Part shown: positions 1-8,900 of the stretch, one piece after another
Layout: each line of letters begins with the position of its first letter
Position numbering within the stretch: position 1 is the first letter of the stretch
NCBI GenBank assembly: GCA_030523505.1
Contig: JAUNIK010000017.1
Location: 1-15,727 of the forward strand
Direction of reading: 5' to 3'
From: Prevotellaceae bacterium
GTDB taxonomy: Bacteria; Bacteroidota; Bacteroidia; Bacteroidales; Bacteroidaceae
DNA: 15,727 nt
Notes under the pieces: generated by a model
What the model was told of the DNA's origin: nothing
The model's database searches: none
The model's input: only the letters and a program-made list of their open reading frames with translations
Translations under genes and position numbers: made by a program

Positions 1-2
1 TC

Positions 3-128
3 TTTGCTCAGATCCTGATCTATGCTGGTTCGGTATTCGGCATCAGTGCTTACATCGACAACTTTCGTGCAAACGAGAAGAATGAAAGGAATTTGAATTC
101 TCGAGAGCAGCCGAAAGTCAAGGAATGA
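3..128 (+). CDS. C-terminal end of an unidentified membrane protein (5' end outside window)
   Basis: Only frame 3 stays open from the window edge to a TGA at 126-128, giving 41 residues. The first part is hydrophobic (FAQILIYAGSVFGISAYI) and looks like the end of a transmembrane helix. It is followed by a polar, charged tail (DNFRANEKNERN...) ending in KVKE, as expected for a cytoplasmic C-terminus. I do not recognise the family. The gene runs on the plus strand, convergent with the amylase gene, and the hairpin at 342-377 could be its terminator although it lies more than 200 bases downstream. The coding call rests on the open frame, the amphipathic layout and the convergent context. Confidence 0.55.
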   Translation, partial: FAQILIYAGSVFGISAYIDNFRANEKNERNLNSREQPKVKE

Positions 129-136
129 AATTCATT

Positions 137-308
137 AAGGCAGTGATATAGAATTAGACCCTTTTTTAGACAGAATGACATAATGACAATTTTTTTTATG
201 ATAATATGAATAATATCAGAAAAGCATATTGTTAAAGTTAAATATTTTTATCATTCTGTCATTCTGTCTAATAAATTAATTCGGGGTCAAGTCCTATATT
301 ATTACCTT
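137..308. repeat. Long imperfect inverted repeat (MITE-like or large hairpin)
   Basis: Two arms read as reverse complements. The inner core is strongest: 166-186 and 251-271 match at 20 of 21 positions and contain the tandem octamer-like unit TGACAGAA/TGACATAA. Outside it, the block AAGGYARTRATATAG followed by A(A/C)TT..GACCC recurs at the far ends (about 137-161 and 283-308), with an indel of roughly nine bases between the two blocks. The central part is about 60 bases and very AT-rich, with no open frame. It could be a non-autonomous transposon remnant or a structured transcript end. No transposase is present. This occupies most of the gene-free stretch 129-439. Confidence 0.6.
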
Positions 309-341
309 CATTAAACTTAAAGACAAGTAACATTACAAAAT

Positions 342-377
342 CAGCTCGGGAGTTTTTTAGGCTCTCGAGCTGTTTTT
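342..377 (+). terminator. Rho-independent terminator, plus strand
   Basis: An 11-bp stem (342-352 with 362-372, one G-U pair) around a 9-base T-rich loop is followed by five T at 373-377. It suits the plus-strand gene ending at 128. On the minus strand only four T follow after an A, so it may act weakly for the amylase transcript as well. Confidence 0.65.
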
Positions 378-404
378 ATGATTATCCCAAGCTAACTACA
401 ATTG

Positions 405-441
405 CTCCCTCTCCTTCGGAGAGGGCGGGGGGTGAGGCTTT
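405..441 (+). repeat. GC-rich palindromic repeat, copy A
   Basis: A perfect 8-bp hairpin (407-414 with 418-425, loop TTC) is followed by a G-rich tail ending GAGGCTTT. The same layout, palindrome then a GGGgaGAGGcT-like tail, recurs at 2062-2101, 2580-2611 and 15630-15665. The tail runs into the TAA stop codon of the amylase gene. On the minus strand no T-run follows the stem, so it is a weak terminator candidate. Confidence 0.7.
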
Positions 442-2116
442 AGAATTTCAATACCACTCCACTGTTGGCTGGGATGGTGACCTTTACGGCGGCATCACGA
501 CGGAAGGTGAGGGATGCCTTGCTGCCTGAAAGGAGGTCAGTGGCTTCCTTGGTGCCTTCAGCGAGATGGAGATAGTCGAAGGCGTGGGCAGGAATTACAA
601 CCTCTACTTCCTCGTCGTAATCGCAGAAGTTGACGGCTACGAGCATGTCATTACTGCGGAGGAACGCATACTGGTTCTGACCGAGATGTGGGTTGACATA
701 CATAAGATCGTAGGTGGCACCCTTGACAACACTCTTGTCCTTGCCTGCTATATGAAGGATGGTCTTGTAGGTTTCTTCAAGGGCTTTCTCCTGCGCAGTG
801 AGTTTACGGCGGTCGTAATAACCGTGACGAAGGGTGTCAACACACCAGTAGTCGAAGATGGTGGTGCGACCATCGCATCCGGAGAATCCTTCCTTGTCCA
901 TGCCTCGTTCGCCAAACTCCTGACCTGCATAGATCATCAACGGATTCTTATAGAGAAGGGCGGAGATGATGAGAGCTGGTATGGCTTTCTGGGCGTTGCC
1001 GGCAAAGAAGTCGGAGGCAATGCGCTGCTCGTCGTGGTTCTCGAGGAAATAGAGCATGTGGTCGCGGATGTCATCGACAACCTGCCACTGATGGGTGATG
1101 GCTGATGTAGGACACTGATCGCAGGTGATGGCGCGAAGGGTGTCGTACATGCCGACCTTGTCGTAGAGGTAGTCGAAACCGGAATTGATATAGTTACGAT
1201 ACTGCGCTGGGTTATACACCTCGCCGATGAGGAGTATGCCGGGATACTGCTCTTTGAGTTTCTGCGAAGCATACCACCAGAAGGCGCATGGCACCATCTC
1301 TGCCATATCGCAACGGAAGGCGTCAACGCCCTTCGATGCCCAGAAGAGGAGTATGGCGGTCATCTTCTCCCATGTCGATGGCACTGGGGTGAAATGCTCT
1401 GATGGATGACCCGACCAGTCGTTGTAGTCGATGCCGTAGTTGAGTTTGATGGTCTCATACCAGTCGTTGATCGATGGGCGCGCGGTGAACTGGTCGTTAC
1501 CTGTAGCGCGAGCCGGTGATTCTACATATCCAGGACCGTTAGGCGACACAAAGTCCTCGCCTACGCAGTAGTAGAAATTGTTCTGTGGAGAGAAGTGCCA
1601 GTGGCGATTGTCATCGAAACCGAGGTCCTGCACTCCGGCAGGCTTGGCGATGGAACGATACTGACGAGCGACATGGTTTGGCACGAAATCCATGACGACC
1701 TTAAGACCAGCCTCATGAGAGCGCTCGATGAGGCTCTCCCACTCTGCCATACGGTTTTTCACGTCGGTGGCAAGGTCAGGATCGACATCATAGTAGTCGC
1801 AGATAGCATAAGGCGAACCGGCATTGCCTTTCACCACCGATGGGCTCTGTGTAGGGATGCCGTAGGCGCTATAGTCGGTGCAGGTGGCATGGCGTATTAC
1901 ACCGGTGTACCATATATAGTTGGCACCGAGGTTCTTGATGCGCTTGAGAGTCTTTGCATCGAAGTCGGCAAACTTACCCGTGCCGTTCTCTTCGAGGGTG
2001 CCATTCTCCTTGCAAGAATTATTCTTATTGCCAAAAAGACGCGTAAATACTTGATAGATTAGAAGCCTCTCCCCGGCCCTCCCCATTAGGGAGGGAGTAT
2101 TGATTACCTTTTTCAT
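440..2116 (-). CDS. GH13 alpha-amylase-type glycoside hydrolase, cytoplasmic, with a repeat-encoded N-terminal insert
   Basis: At 558 residues this is an (alpha/beta)8-barrel enzyme acting on alpha-glucans. All four GH13 regions are visible: DFVPNHV (D143-V149), FRCD with the likely nucleophile D270, GEV with the acid/base E299, and NHD (N360-D362) with the transition-state aspartate. The tail from about residue 460 to the end looks like the usual beta-sandwich C domain. There is no signal peptide, so it probably works on cytoplasmic maltodextrin or glycogen; the exact substrate cannot be read. Relatives as I recall begin MKK followed directly by (I/L)IYQVFTRLFGN. Here about 15 extra residues (VINTPSLMGRAGERL) sit between MKK and the conserved IYQVFTRLFGN, and they are translated from a palindromic repeat. 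The upstream neighbour is the DUF559 gene, 53 bases away. I see no clear promoter immediately upstream. Confidence 0.93.
   Translation of the reverse strand: MKKVINTPSLMGRAGERLLIYQVFTRLFGNKNNSCKENGTLEENGTGKFADFDAKTLKRIKNLGANYIWYTGVIRHATCTDYSAYGIPTQSPSVVKGNAGSPYAICDYYDVDPDLATDVKNRMAEWESLIERSHEAGLKVVMDFVPNHVARQYRSIAKPAGVQDLGFDDNRHWHFSPQNNFYYCVGEDFVSPNGPGYVESPARATGNDQFTARPSINDWYETIKLNYGIDYNDWSGHPSEHFTPVPSTWEKMTAILLFWASKGVDAFRCDMAEMVPCAFWWYASQKLKEQYPGILLIGEVYNPAQYRNYINSGFDYLYDKVGMYDTLRAITCDQCPTSAITHQWQVVDDIRDHMLYFLENHDEQRIASDFFAGNAQKAIPALIISALLYKNPLMIYAGQEFGERGMDKEGFSGCDGRTTIFDYWCVDTLRHGYYDRRKLTAQEKALEETYKTILHIAGKDKSVVKGATYDLMYVNPHLGQNQYAFLRSNDMLVAVNFCDYDEEVEVVIPAHAFDYLHLAEGTKEATDLLSGSKASLTFRRDAAVKVTIPANSGVVLKF
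2062..2101 (-). repeat. GC-rich palindromic repeat, copy B, inserted inside the amylase reading frame
   Basis: On the minus strand the order is palindrome (CTCCC...GGGAG type) then tail GGGGAGAGGCTT, the same as copies A, C and D. It is bounded by GATTA on both sides (2057-2061 and 2102-2106, plus-strand reading). The 40-base insert plus one 5-base copy equals 45 bases, exactly 15 codons. Removing that unit would give M-K-K-V-I-Y-Q-V-F-T-R-L, the family-like start. This is good evidence for insertion with a 5-bp target duplication. Confidence 0.75.
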
Positions 2117-2169
2117 ATAAAAACAATGTCCTTACCCCAGTAGAATATAAATAATTAAGAAACTACTGT

Positions 2170-2562
2170 TTATAGGGGTGAATTGATTTTTTCCTTTAAT
2201 AATTCAAGAACGGATTCTATACGGCAGTTGATATCTTCGTTGGAGAATCTTATGACCTCAAAGCCCAAAGCATTCAACTGCATTGTACGGATTTCATCCT
2301 CTTTTTTCTGCTCCGTAGAATCGTGATAGCCACCATCGACCTCAATGACAAGACCCAAAGATATGCATGCAAAATCAGCGATATAATCGCCTATTGCATG
2401 TTGTCTTCTGAATTTCACACCAAGCTTACTATTGCGCAGATGCTCCCAAAGCAGCATCTCCTCGTGAGTCATGGTTTTACGATTCGAACATGAATTTGCC
2501 TTCAGGATAGCATATCTATCAGGATGTGCAGTTCTGAAAAAACGGTTATCGTCCTTTACCAT
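2170..2562 (-). CDS. DUF559 family protein, Vsr-like PD-(D/E)XK endonuclease fold
   Basis: A 130-residue protein with the DUF559 signature: LWEHLRNSKLGVKFRRQH at 39-55, then DYIADF (D63), IEVDGGYH at 73-80 with E74, D76 and H80, and a late VIRFSNEDI (103-111). These residues correspond to the metal-binding core of very-short-patch-repair-like nucleases; the length is normal for the family and the gene appears intact. Biological roles of DUF559 proteins are largely unknown; DNA nicking or cleavage is inferred from the fold. The start codon is 47 bases downstream of the fabD stop and just past the fabD terminator, with no clear promoter of its own, so expression may depend on readthrough. The gene lies between two inverted copies of the GC-rich palindromic repeat, suggesting it is an accessory or mobile-derived insert. 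Confidence 0.85.
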   Translation of the reverse strand: MVKDDNRFFRTAHPDRYAILKANSCSNRKTMTHEEMLLWEHLRNSKLGVKFRRQHAIGDYIADFACISLGLVIEVDGGYHDSTEQKKEDEIRTMQLNALGFEVIRFSNEDINCRIESVLELLKEKINSPL

Positions 2563-2574
2563 ACGCTACAGAAC

Positions 2575-2599
2575 AAAAAGCCTCCCCTAATGGGGGAGG
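2575..2599 (-). terminator. fabD terminator formed by a palindromic repeat
   Basis: On the minus strand a 7-bp perfect GC stem (CCTCCCC, plus-strand 2581-2587 with 2593-2599) is followed by C and five T (2575-2579). It starts 10 bases after the fabD stop codon. The stem is the palindromic half of repeat copy C. Confidence 0.75.
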
Positions 2600-2611
2600 T
2601 TGGAGGGGGCT
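2580..2611 (+). repeat. GC-rich palindromic repeat, copy C
   Basis: Palindrome 2581-2599 followed by the tail TTGGAGGGGGCT, same order as copy A and opposite to copy B. The last bases overlap the fabD stop codon (2610-2612). Together with copy B it brackets the DUF559 gene with palindromes inward and tails outward. Confidence 0.7.
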
Positions 2612-3506
2612 ATTGAATTCCCTTTATTGTCACACCTTCAACACCCTTGGCAATCTTGGCAAGCATGCCCTGAAGAGCCTTACCAGGACCGCACTCGGTG
2701 AACTCTGTTGCACCAGCAGCAATCATGTTCTGTGCCTCCTGTGTCCAACGAACGCTTGCTGTGAGCTGAGCGATGAGGTTTGCCTTGATCTCAGCAGCCT
2801 CAGTGTGAGCCTTTGCATCTACATTCTGATAGATAGGGCACTTTGGTGTGTGGAACTCTGTTGCTTCGATAGCCTTCTGGAGCTCCTCCTGTGCAGGGAG
2901 CATGAGTGGTGAGTGGAATGCACCACCAACAGGCAACATCAACGCACGCTTTGCACCTGCAGCCTTGAGTTTCTCACAAGCAGTCTCGACAGCTTCCTTG
3001 TTACCACTGATAACGAGCTGACCAGGGTTGTTGTAGTTTGCACAAACAACTGGCTTCTCAGGTGTTGTTACCTCTGCACAGATACCTTCGATAACATCGT
3101 CAGCCAAACCGATGATTGCAGCCATACCACCAGGTACTACCTCGCAGCACTTCTGCATTGCCATAGCTCGAGCGGCAACGAGTTTCAAACCGTCCTCGAA
3201 ACTTACTGCACCAGCAGCAACGAGAGCAGAGAACTCGCCGAGAGAGTGACCGGCAACCATTGCTGGCTGGAACTCATCGCCGAGGCAGAGAGCTGTGATG
3301 ACGCTGTGGAGGAACACTGCTGGCTGTGTCACCTTTGTCTGCTTGAGTTCCTCGTCGGTACCGGCGAACATAATATCAGTAATCTTAAAGCCGAGGATCT
3401 CGTCGGCCTTGTCGAACAATTCTTTTGCGAGTGGGTTTGTATCGTAGAGGTTCTTGCCCATACCTACGAACTGGCTACCCTGACCAGGAAAAACAAATGC
3501 TTTCAT
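2610..3506 (-). CDS. fabD: Malonyl-CoA:ACP transacylase (FabD)
   Basis: 298 residues, normal length. It transfers malonyl from CoA to the acyl carrier protein, supplying the extender unit for type II fatty-acid synthesis in the cytoplasm. The N-terminal FPGQGSQ (7-12) forms the oxyanion region, the nucleophile is S88 in GHSLGE (86-91), R113 would bind the malonyl carboxylate, and H198 in GGAFHSP completes the dyad. It begins 72 bases downstream of the tamL stop but has its own strong promoter at 3542-3573, so it can be expressed independently of the tetR-tamL block. The stop codon TAG is fused to repeat copy C, which also supplies the terminator. The fabG gene lies in the same orientation upstream, so two fatty-acid synthesis genes flank the TAM genes. 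Confidence 0.96.
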   Translation of the reverse strand: MKAFVFPGQGSQFVGMGKNLYDTNPLAKELFDKADEILGFKITDIMFAGTDEELKQTKVTQPAVFLHSVITALCLGDEFQPAMVAGHSLGEFSALVAAGAVSFEDGLKLVAARAMAMQKCCEVVPGGMAAIIGLADDVIEGICAEVTTPEKPVVCANYNNPGQLVISGNKEAVETACEKLKAAGAKRALMLPVGGAFHSPLMLPAQEELQKAIEATEFHTPKCPIYQNVDAKAHTEAAEIKANLIAQLTASVRWTQEAQNMIAAGATEFTECGPGKALQGMLAKIAKGVEGVTIKGIQ

Positions 3507-3541
3507 ATCTTCAAATTTTTAATTTTCAATTAAACCGAGTG

Positions 3542-3573
3542 CAAAGGTACTAAAAATTTCACGAAATAGCAAA
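3542..3573 (-). promoter_or_regulatory. Promoter of fabD (Bacteroidota type)
   Basis: Minus-strand TTTG (3570-3573), 20-base spacer, TACCTTTG (3542-3549), followed by CAC. This matches the TTTG/TAnnTTTG consensus of the Bacteroidota housekeeping sigma factor. The predicted start of transcription near 3535 leaves a leader of about 30 bases before the fabD ATG. Confidence 0.85.
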
Positions 3574-3578
3574 TTATT

Positions 3579-5909
3579 CTAGAATGGATATCCTACTGCG
3601 AGGTGGAGGCTGTGGGCATCGCTGAAACGACCGATATTGAAATATCCTGACTTACCGGTGTCGAACGGCATGTGAAGTCCTAATCCCCAATCGATGCGGA
3701 TAACGAAGAAGTCGAGGTCGTAGCGGATGCCGATACCGGTGGCTAAAGCCATATCGTTGAGGAAATTCTTCGGTTTGAACACAGAGTCATCGCCACGAAT
3801 GCCATCATCCTTCATCGCCCACACATTACCTGCATCGAGGAACACAGCACCATAGAGGTTGCCGAAGAGACGCGGACGGTATTCAAGGTTTGCCACGAAC
3901 TTGATATCGCCCGTCTGATCGAGATACGACAATCCTGCGACATCAGTGTGATAGCGTCCAGGACCAATACTGCGCACGGTGAACGCACGGATGCTGTTGG
4001 CACCACCGACATAGAACTGCTCGGAATATGGAGCCGCCTCGGAGTTGCCGTAACTCCATATTATTCCCGCGTTGATATGCGCCACAAGGTCGGTATGCTC
4101 TGACACGAGCCATTTCTTTGAAAAATCTGTTTCGAGTTTCACATACTGTGCATACGGATTCTTAATAAGGTGCTTTCCCTTCTCACTCCAACTCTTTCCG
4201 GCAATGGCATAACCCAAAGAAAGGAGGTTTGCCGATTCTGAAACAGAGGTCTCCCAGGTGATAGGATTGCGATAACGCGCCGGAGAGGTATATATGAAGG
4301 TATAGCGCATTTTCGGAATGAACTGATCCTGCATGGAAATATATAGATACGGATTCTCCTCAAGAATCTTCATAAACTCTTCCGAAGCACGGTTCATATA
4401 GTCGTATTCAAGGATGAGAGGCGAGAGGATATGCTTTCGCGTATCGTTCGGCTGGAAAGTGTAGGTGAGTTCGCCCGACATGATATGGCGGTTGAAGAAC
4501 GATCCGCGGTTGATAACCTGGTTGGACGCCTTGACGAGTGTCTGCGGAGCATAGTTCCAGCGATGCCGCTGCCAGAAAGGCAGCAGCAATCGAGGCATCT
4601 CGAGTGTCAGGTCGGCACCATACTCGTAGGAGTTGATTCCCACCTTGCTGTTCGTATATGAACTACCCGTCTGCCACTCGTAGGAGCCATAGGCATTGAG
4701 TGACAGTTTCTCCCCACCACGGAAGGCATTGCGCTTGGCGAAACTGAGTTTCGCTCCCGGACCTATACGGCTCGAGGTCTTGCCAGTAAGGTTTCCCTCG
4801 ATGGTGAGGTCGTAAGGCTTGTCGAACACACAGTCGAGTTTCATATCGAGTATATTGCACTCGGCGGTGGTGTCGCGAGGAGTGAACGAGAAGTCGATTG
4901 ATGAGAATGTGTCGTTGGCAGTGAGTCGGCGCAATGACTCCTGGAAGGCATCCTCGCGGAAAACACTTCGCGAACGGAGTTTCAAGTCTTTGAGAATCAC
5001 TCGCGGACGGATTGGCGGTTTCTTGCCGTTGAAATGGAGCGTGAGAGTGCGACGACGGGTAGTGTCGGGAGTCACACGGTTGTTAAACTTGCGGAGATAG
5101 ATATCGGTGTTGCCAATATACCACTGCTTATACACATTCCGATCGAGCGAATCGGCCAACTGCAACTGCAACTGCACCTTACCCGGCACGGCAAGCGTGT
5201 CGGCGAGATATTTCGAATAACCCGACTGATAATAATAATAGCCATTGTTGCGGAAAACGCTCGCCAGGCGCTGACGCTCAAGGTCGAGGGTGGAGATGTT
5301 GAAGCCATCGCCCTGATGGAGCAGTGTCTCACCGAGGGTTGACGTAACGAGGGTGTCCATCGCCTCTGGATAGTTGGCGTATGAAATGGTGTCGAGGGTA
5401 AAGAGATGATCCATATTCACGGTATAGGCAATCTTTCCCTCCTTTGGGTTCTTCATCGTTATCTCCTGATAATCGACAGTGCCACGGAAATAGCCGTAAG
5501 AGGCTAATGTTGACTGTGCAACTGATGCTCGCAACGCAGGATTGATATCGCTCATAAGCACTGGCGGAGTGCTGAACGACGAGCGCAACCACTTCGAAAT
5601 GCCATCGGTGTCACCCTCTGTGGCGTTCCATATCCACAAACCTATAGGAAACGGTGTGCGATAGAATGACGAACCGAAAAGTGCACCATTAGGTGCGGCA
5701 TCGAGGGCGGCTCCAATCTCTTCCTGGGTGATGATGAAATGGTTGCATGGCTCATAGTTGCGATATTCTATTTTCTTCAATCCAGCATAGAGTTGTTCAT
5801 CATCAGGCAGTGCACTTGTTGACGAGCACCCAGTGAAGAGCACCGTCAGAAGTACTGCCAACGACAGCATTGCGAGAAGGGAGCGGCATATAGTGAGCGT
5901 TCTATTCAT
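3579..5909 (-). CDS. tamL: TamL, lipoprotein Omp85-family outer-membrane protein of the translocation and assembly module
   Basis: 776 residues. A basic N-terminus and hydrophobic stretch end in the lipobox LFTGC with C28, so the protein should be lipidated; this is the known hallmark of TamL, the Bacteroidota counterpart of TamA. Residues from about 45 to 360 look like POTRA-type periplasmic repeats, and the remainder alternates like a 16-strand Omp85 barrel ending in the aromatic terminus VGYPF. The Omp85 loop-6 motif (V/I)RG(F/Y) appears as SIRAF near residue 639 within GGANSIRAFTVRSIGPG. Its start overlaps the tamB stop by 8 bases (ATGAATAG), indicating translational coupling. TamL with TamB is thought to help place proteins or lipids in the outer membrane. 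An alternative is a general BamA-like protein, but the lipobox and the tamB partner argue for TamL. Confidence 0.9.
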   Translation of the reverse strand: MNRTLTICRSLLAMLSLAVLLTVLFTGCSSTSALPDDEQLYAGLKKIEYRNYEPCNHFIITQEEIGAALDAAPNGALFGSSFYRTPFPIGLWIWNATEGDTDGISKWLRSSFSTPPVLMSDINPALRASVAQSTLASYGYFRGTVDYQEITMKNPKEGKIAYTVNMDHLFTLDTISYANYPEAMDTLVTSTLGETLLHQGDGFNISTLDLERQRLASVFRNNGYYYYQSGYSKYLADTLAVPGKVQLQLQLADSLDRNVYKQWYIGNTDIYLRKFNNRVTPDTTRRRTLTLHFNGKKPPIRPRVILKDLKLRSRSVFREDAFQESLRRLTANDTFSSIDFSFTPRDTTAECNILDMKLDCVFDKPYDLTIEGNLTGKTSSRIGPGAKLSFAKRNAFRGGEKLSLNAYGSYEWQTGSSYTNSKVGINSYEYGADLTLEMPRLLLPFWQRHRWNYAPQTLVKASNQVINRGSFFNRHIMSGELTYTFQPNDTRKHILSPLILEYDYMNRASEEFMKILEENPYLYISMQDQFIPKMRYTFIYTSPARYRNPITWETSVSESANLLSLGYAIAGKSWSEKGKHLIKNPYAQYVKLETDFSKKWLVSEHTDLVAHINAGIIWSYGNSEAAPYSEQFYVGGANSIRAFTVRSIGPGRYHTDVAGLSYLDQTGDIKFVANLEYRPRLFGNLYGAVFLDAGNVWAMKDDGIRGDDSVFKPKNFLNDMALATGIGIRYDLDFFVIRIDWGLGLHMPFDTGKSGYFNIGRFSDAHSLHLAVGYPF

Positions 5910-8900
5910 TTTGATTCTCCTTTGCGTTAGAAAGACTGTCGGATGGCTGTGTCACGACAGCATTGCTTGATGTACCCTTAAAGCGGAAGATGTCGGCAAG
6001 GCTTTGCAACTTGCGCTTCCATGCGATACCAACACCATACTGACCTACATAACCTTCGAGGTAATCGTACTTTGCACGATCGTAGAAGAGTTTGAGGTTG
6101 GTGTTGGCACTCTGGTCGAGGCGATATTCAAGCGACACATTATTGAAGAGGCTCTGGTTGATAGCATCGGTTGTTGACACCTTGCCACCAACAACAACAC
6201 TGATACGGTTGTTCCAGAATCGCTTGGCAAACTTGAAGGCATAGTCGGTGTGGAGCACTCCGGCAGCATCGGTGGTATTGTCAAGACCGATAGAGAGGTC
6301 GAGCGTGCGGAGGGCATTGCCGGTGATGTTGTTGATCTCGCTCTGAAGGAACGAGCTGAGGGCGTTGTTCATCGTAAACGACGAGGTGTTGCCATCGGTG
6401 AGATACATTCCCGTGGTGAGCATCGTCACGGCGGCCTTGCCACGTTCCTCCACCGACATTGTCTGCAACTGGCCGTTGACGGTCATATCCTCCGGAGCAT
6501 TGATAATGAACTCGAGGCCCATGTCGTTGAGGGTTTTCGTGATGACAACGCCACAAAGGAAGAGCACCGAGCGACTGACACCATCGACCGATACAGCGGC
6601 GTGATTCTCCTCGACGGCAGTGATATTGAGCGTAGGGTTCATAACCTCACCCGTGAACTCCACATACGAACCGTTTTGGATGACGAAGGTCTTGAGCGGA
6701 ATCACCGGCAGTGAATACTTCATCTCACCCTCGCTGATGGTGTAGCGACCATTGAGACGCATCTCGTCAGACTTATATATCAGGCGGAGGTTACCACCAC
6801 CGATAATATCAAGATAGTTGGTTTTGTTGGCATTGAGAGCACAGAGGATGCGCGCTCCCTGATCGATGGCGATGGAAAGATCCATTGACAAGCCTTCGAT
6901 GGTAGGGCGTTCAACGACATTTTCTACTTCATCGTCGTGGAGGTCGGTGAATGTGACGAGTTCCGCCAGACGGTTGTCGGTGGTGAGAGGGGTGTCGCGC
7001 ATTATGTATGTCATGTCGGTCGAACCGAGCACATCGACCTTACCATTGACGGCAAGCGCAGTGAGAGGACCCTTCACACGGGCATCGAAATTGATGAAAG
7101 TCTTACCGAACACCTCACTCTTGCGTTGCTCCTTGGAATCGATTACGAGGAAGTTGCGGGCCTTCATATTCAGTGCCACAGCAATGTTTTCAAGGCTTGA
7201 GAAATCGACATTGCCGCTGATATCAAGCGGCTGGTCGTTGTGACTATACATCTTGAAGTCGTTGAGCACCATACGACTCGACTGGATCTTCACAGGACAG
7301 TCATCGAAGCGCAGTTCTACACCGTAAGGCACACTGACAAGATAAGCCTCGTGGAGCTCTACGACACCATTGATATCCATCTTATCCAAAGGACCGTGGA
7401 TACGTAGTTTTCCATCGCCGAAGCCACGCAAACCGATTATCTGATCAGGTATGAAACCATTGACGAGGTCGAGTGGCAAGCGTGCAAGATCGGCATCAGC
7501 ATCGAGGATATCACCACCGTCGGAAGGGGTGTACTTTCCCTTGATGGTGCCCACATCCTTTCCATTGTGCATGAGCATTCCATCGACATAATGACTACCG
7601 TCCTCGAGTGGCATATACACGAACTCCGACGACAAGTCGCCCATAGGATATCCTTCGTAAACAAGAGCATCTATACCAAGCGAACTTGATACGGAGAGAT
7701 GTTCCTCGGTTTGAATCATATGGAAGTCGCCATTGAGGATTCCCTTAACCTGTGGGAAGTAAGGGATGATGGACACTATCGACGCGAGGTCGAGATGGTT
7801 GATGCCGAGGGTGATATCCTGCAGGGCATCAAGATTGTCATCATCTGAATATATCTGAAGACCAGTACCATCGGCTGCCTTCAAAAGCATATTGGCCGAC
7901 ACTCGCTTATCATCAGCGAGGAACACAAAGTTGTCGGCATTGGCGGTGAAGTTACGATAGCCAAGAACAGCATTGGTGTCAGCAAGTTTCACGCGGATAC
8001 CGTTCTGTTCGAGCATTGCACGCAATCCCATCTTGATGCCGAGTTTATCTTCCTTATCATAAAGGGCAACATTGATATCACTGCCTGTCTCGAACAGGCT
8101 TCCGTCGAAGAGGGCATTGAAGCAATACTGCGGATTGTCCTTCTCATTCTTTATCTGACCTTTGTATTTGAAACCGTCCTCATCGCTGACAAGGTCAAGA
8201 CGAATCTTGTCGAGTTGATAGCCAGCAGTAACGAGGGAGTCAACCTGCACAAAACCATTGATGCCATCGACTGGAGATGTGCATATATGAGCATCGGCTT
8301 TGCGGAACACATAATCCATACGGTCGGCATAGCGTGCAAGCATATTGTTAGGACCGGAATGGAAATCGAGATGACCTTCAGGCAACACCAGCTTGAGGCT
8401 ATCCTGATCGATATATTTACGGTTGAACTGGCGTTGGAACTCGTTCGTGAGATTGTCTGCCACATTCATCAGCACCTTGTAGCCACCACTGGCGGCGAGG
8501 TCGAGGTGCATATCTCCACTGCTCACTTTCGCCCAAGTGGTATCGACACGGGTAAGGATATCAACCTGCAATTCCTCCGGACGGAATATCGAGGCACTGT
8601 CGCGAATAACGACATCGCTGACAAAGCCATCGACCTTATAATAGTCTTTTAAATCGCTCGCCACATCAACATGCGCACAAAGCGATGTCGAGAGCGGGTT
8701 CTTGGTGAGTTTCATGCCGTAGAAATCGGCTTTATCCAACGAACAGGCAATGGTGGCCTTGATGTTATGGAGATCCATCATGGCATCAAGGTCGATGTCA
8801 CCATTGAGCAGTTTGTTGACACAACGAACACATGCTTTCACCTTTCCGTCGCTTACATCGGCTTTGGCTGTAGTGCCCGAGAGGTCAAAGTCAGCATAAT

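Noticed and set aside
566..1105. Plus-strand open frame of 179 codons opposite the amylase gene
   Set aside because: Antisense to conserved GH13 sequence, with no independent evidence for coding.
2119..2178. Inverted repeat CAGTAG/CTACTG with flanking CCCC/GGGG between the amylase and DUF559 genes as a terminator
   Set aside because: The stem is short with a mismatched gap and a long AT-rich loop, and no T-run follows, so I do not call it.
2170..2562. Vsr repair gene of a restriction-modification system
   Set aside because: No cytosine methyltransferase or restriction gene is nearby, and the motifs fit DUF559 better than Vsr.
2913..3533. Plus-strand open frame of 206 codons opposite fabD
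   Set aside because: It is antisense to a gene with complete FabD motifs, is rich in Cys and Ser and has no family-like pattern; a by-product of codon use.
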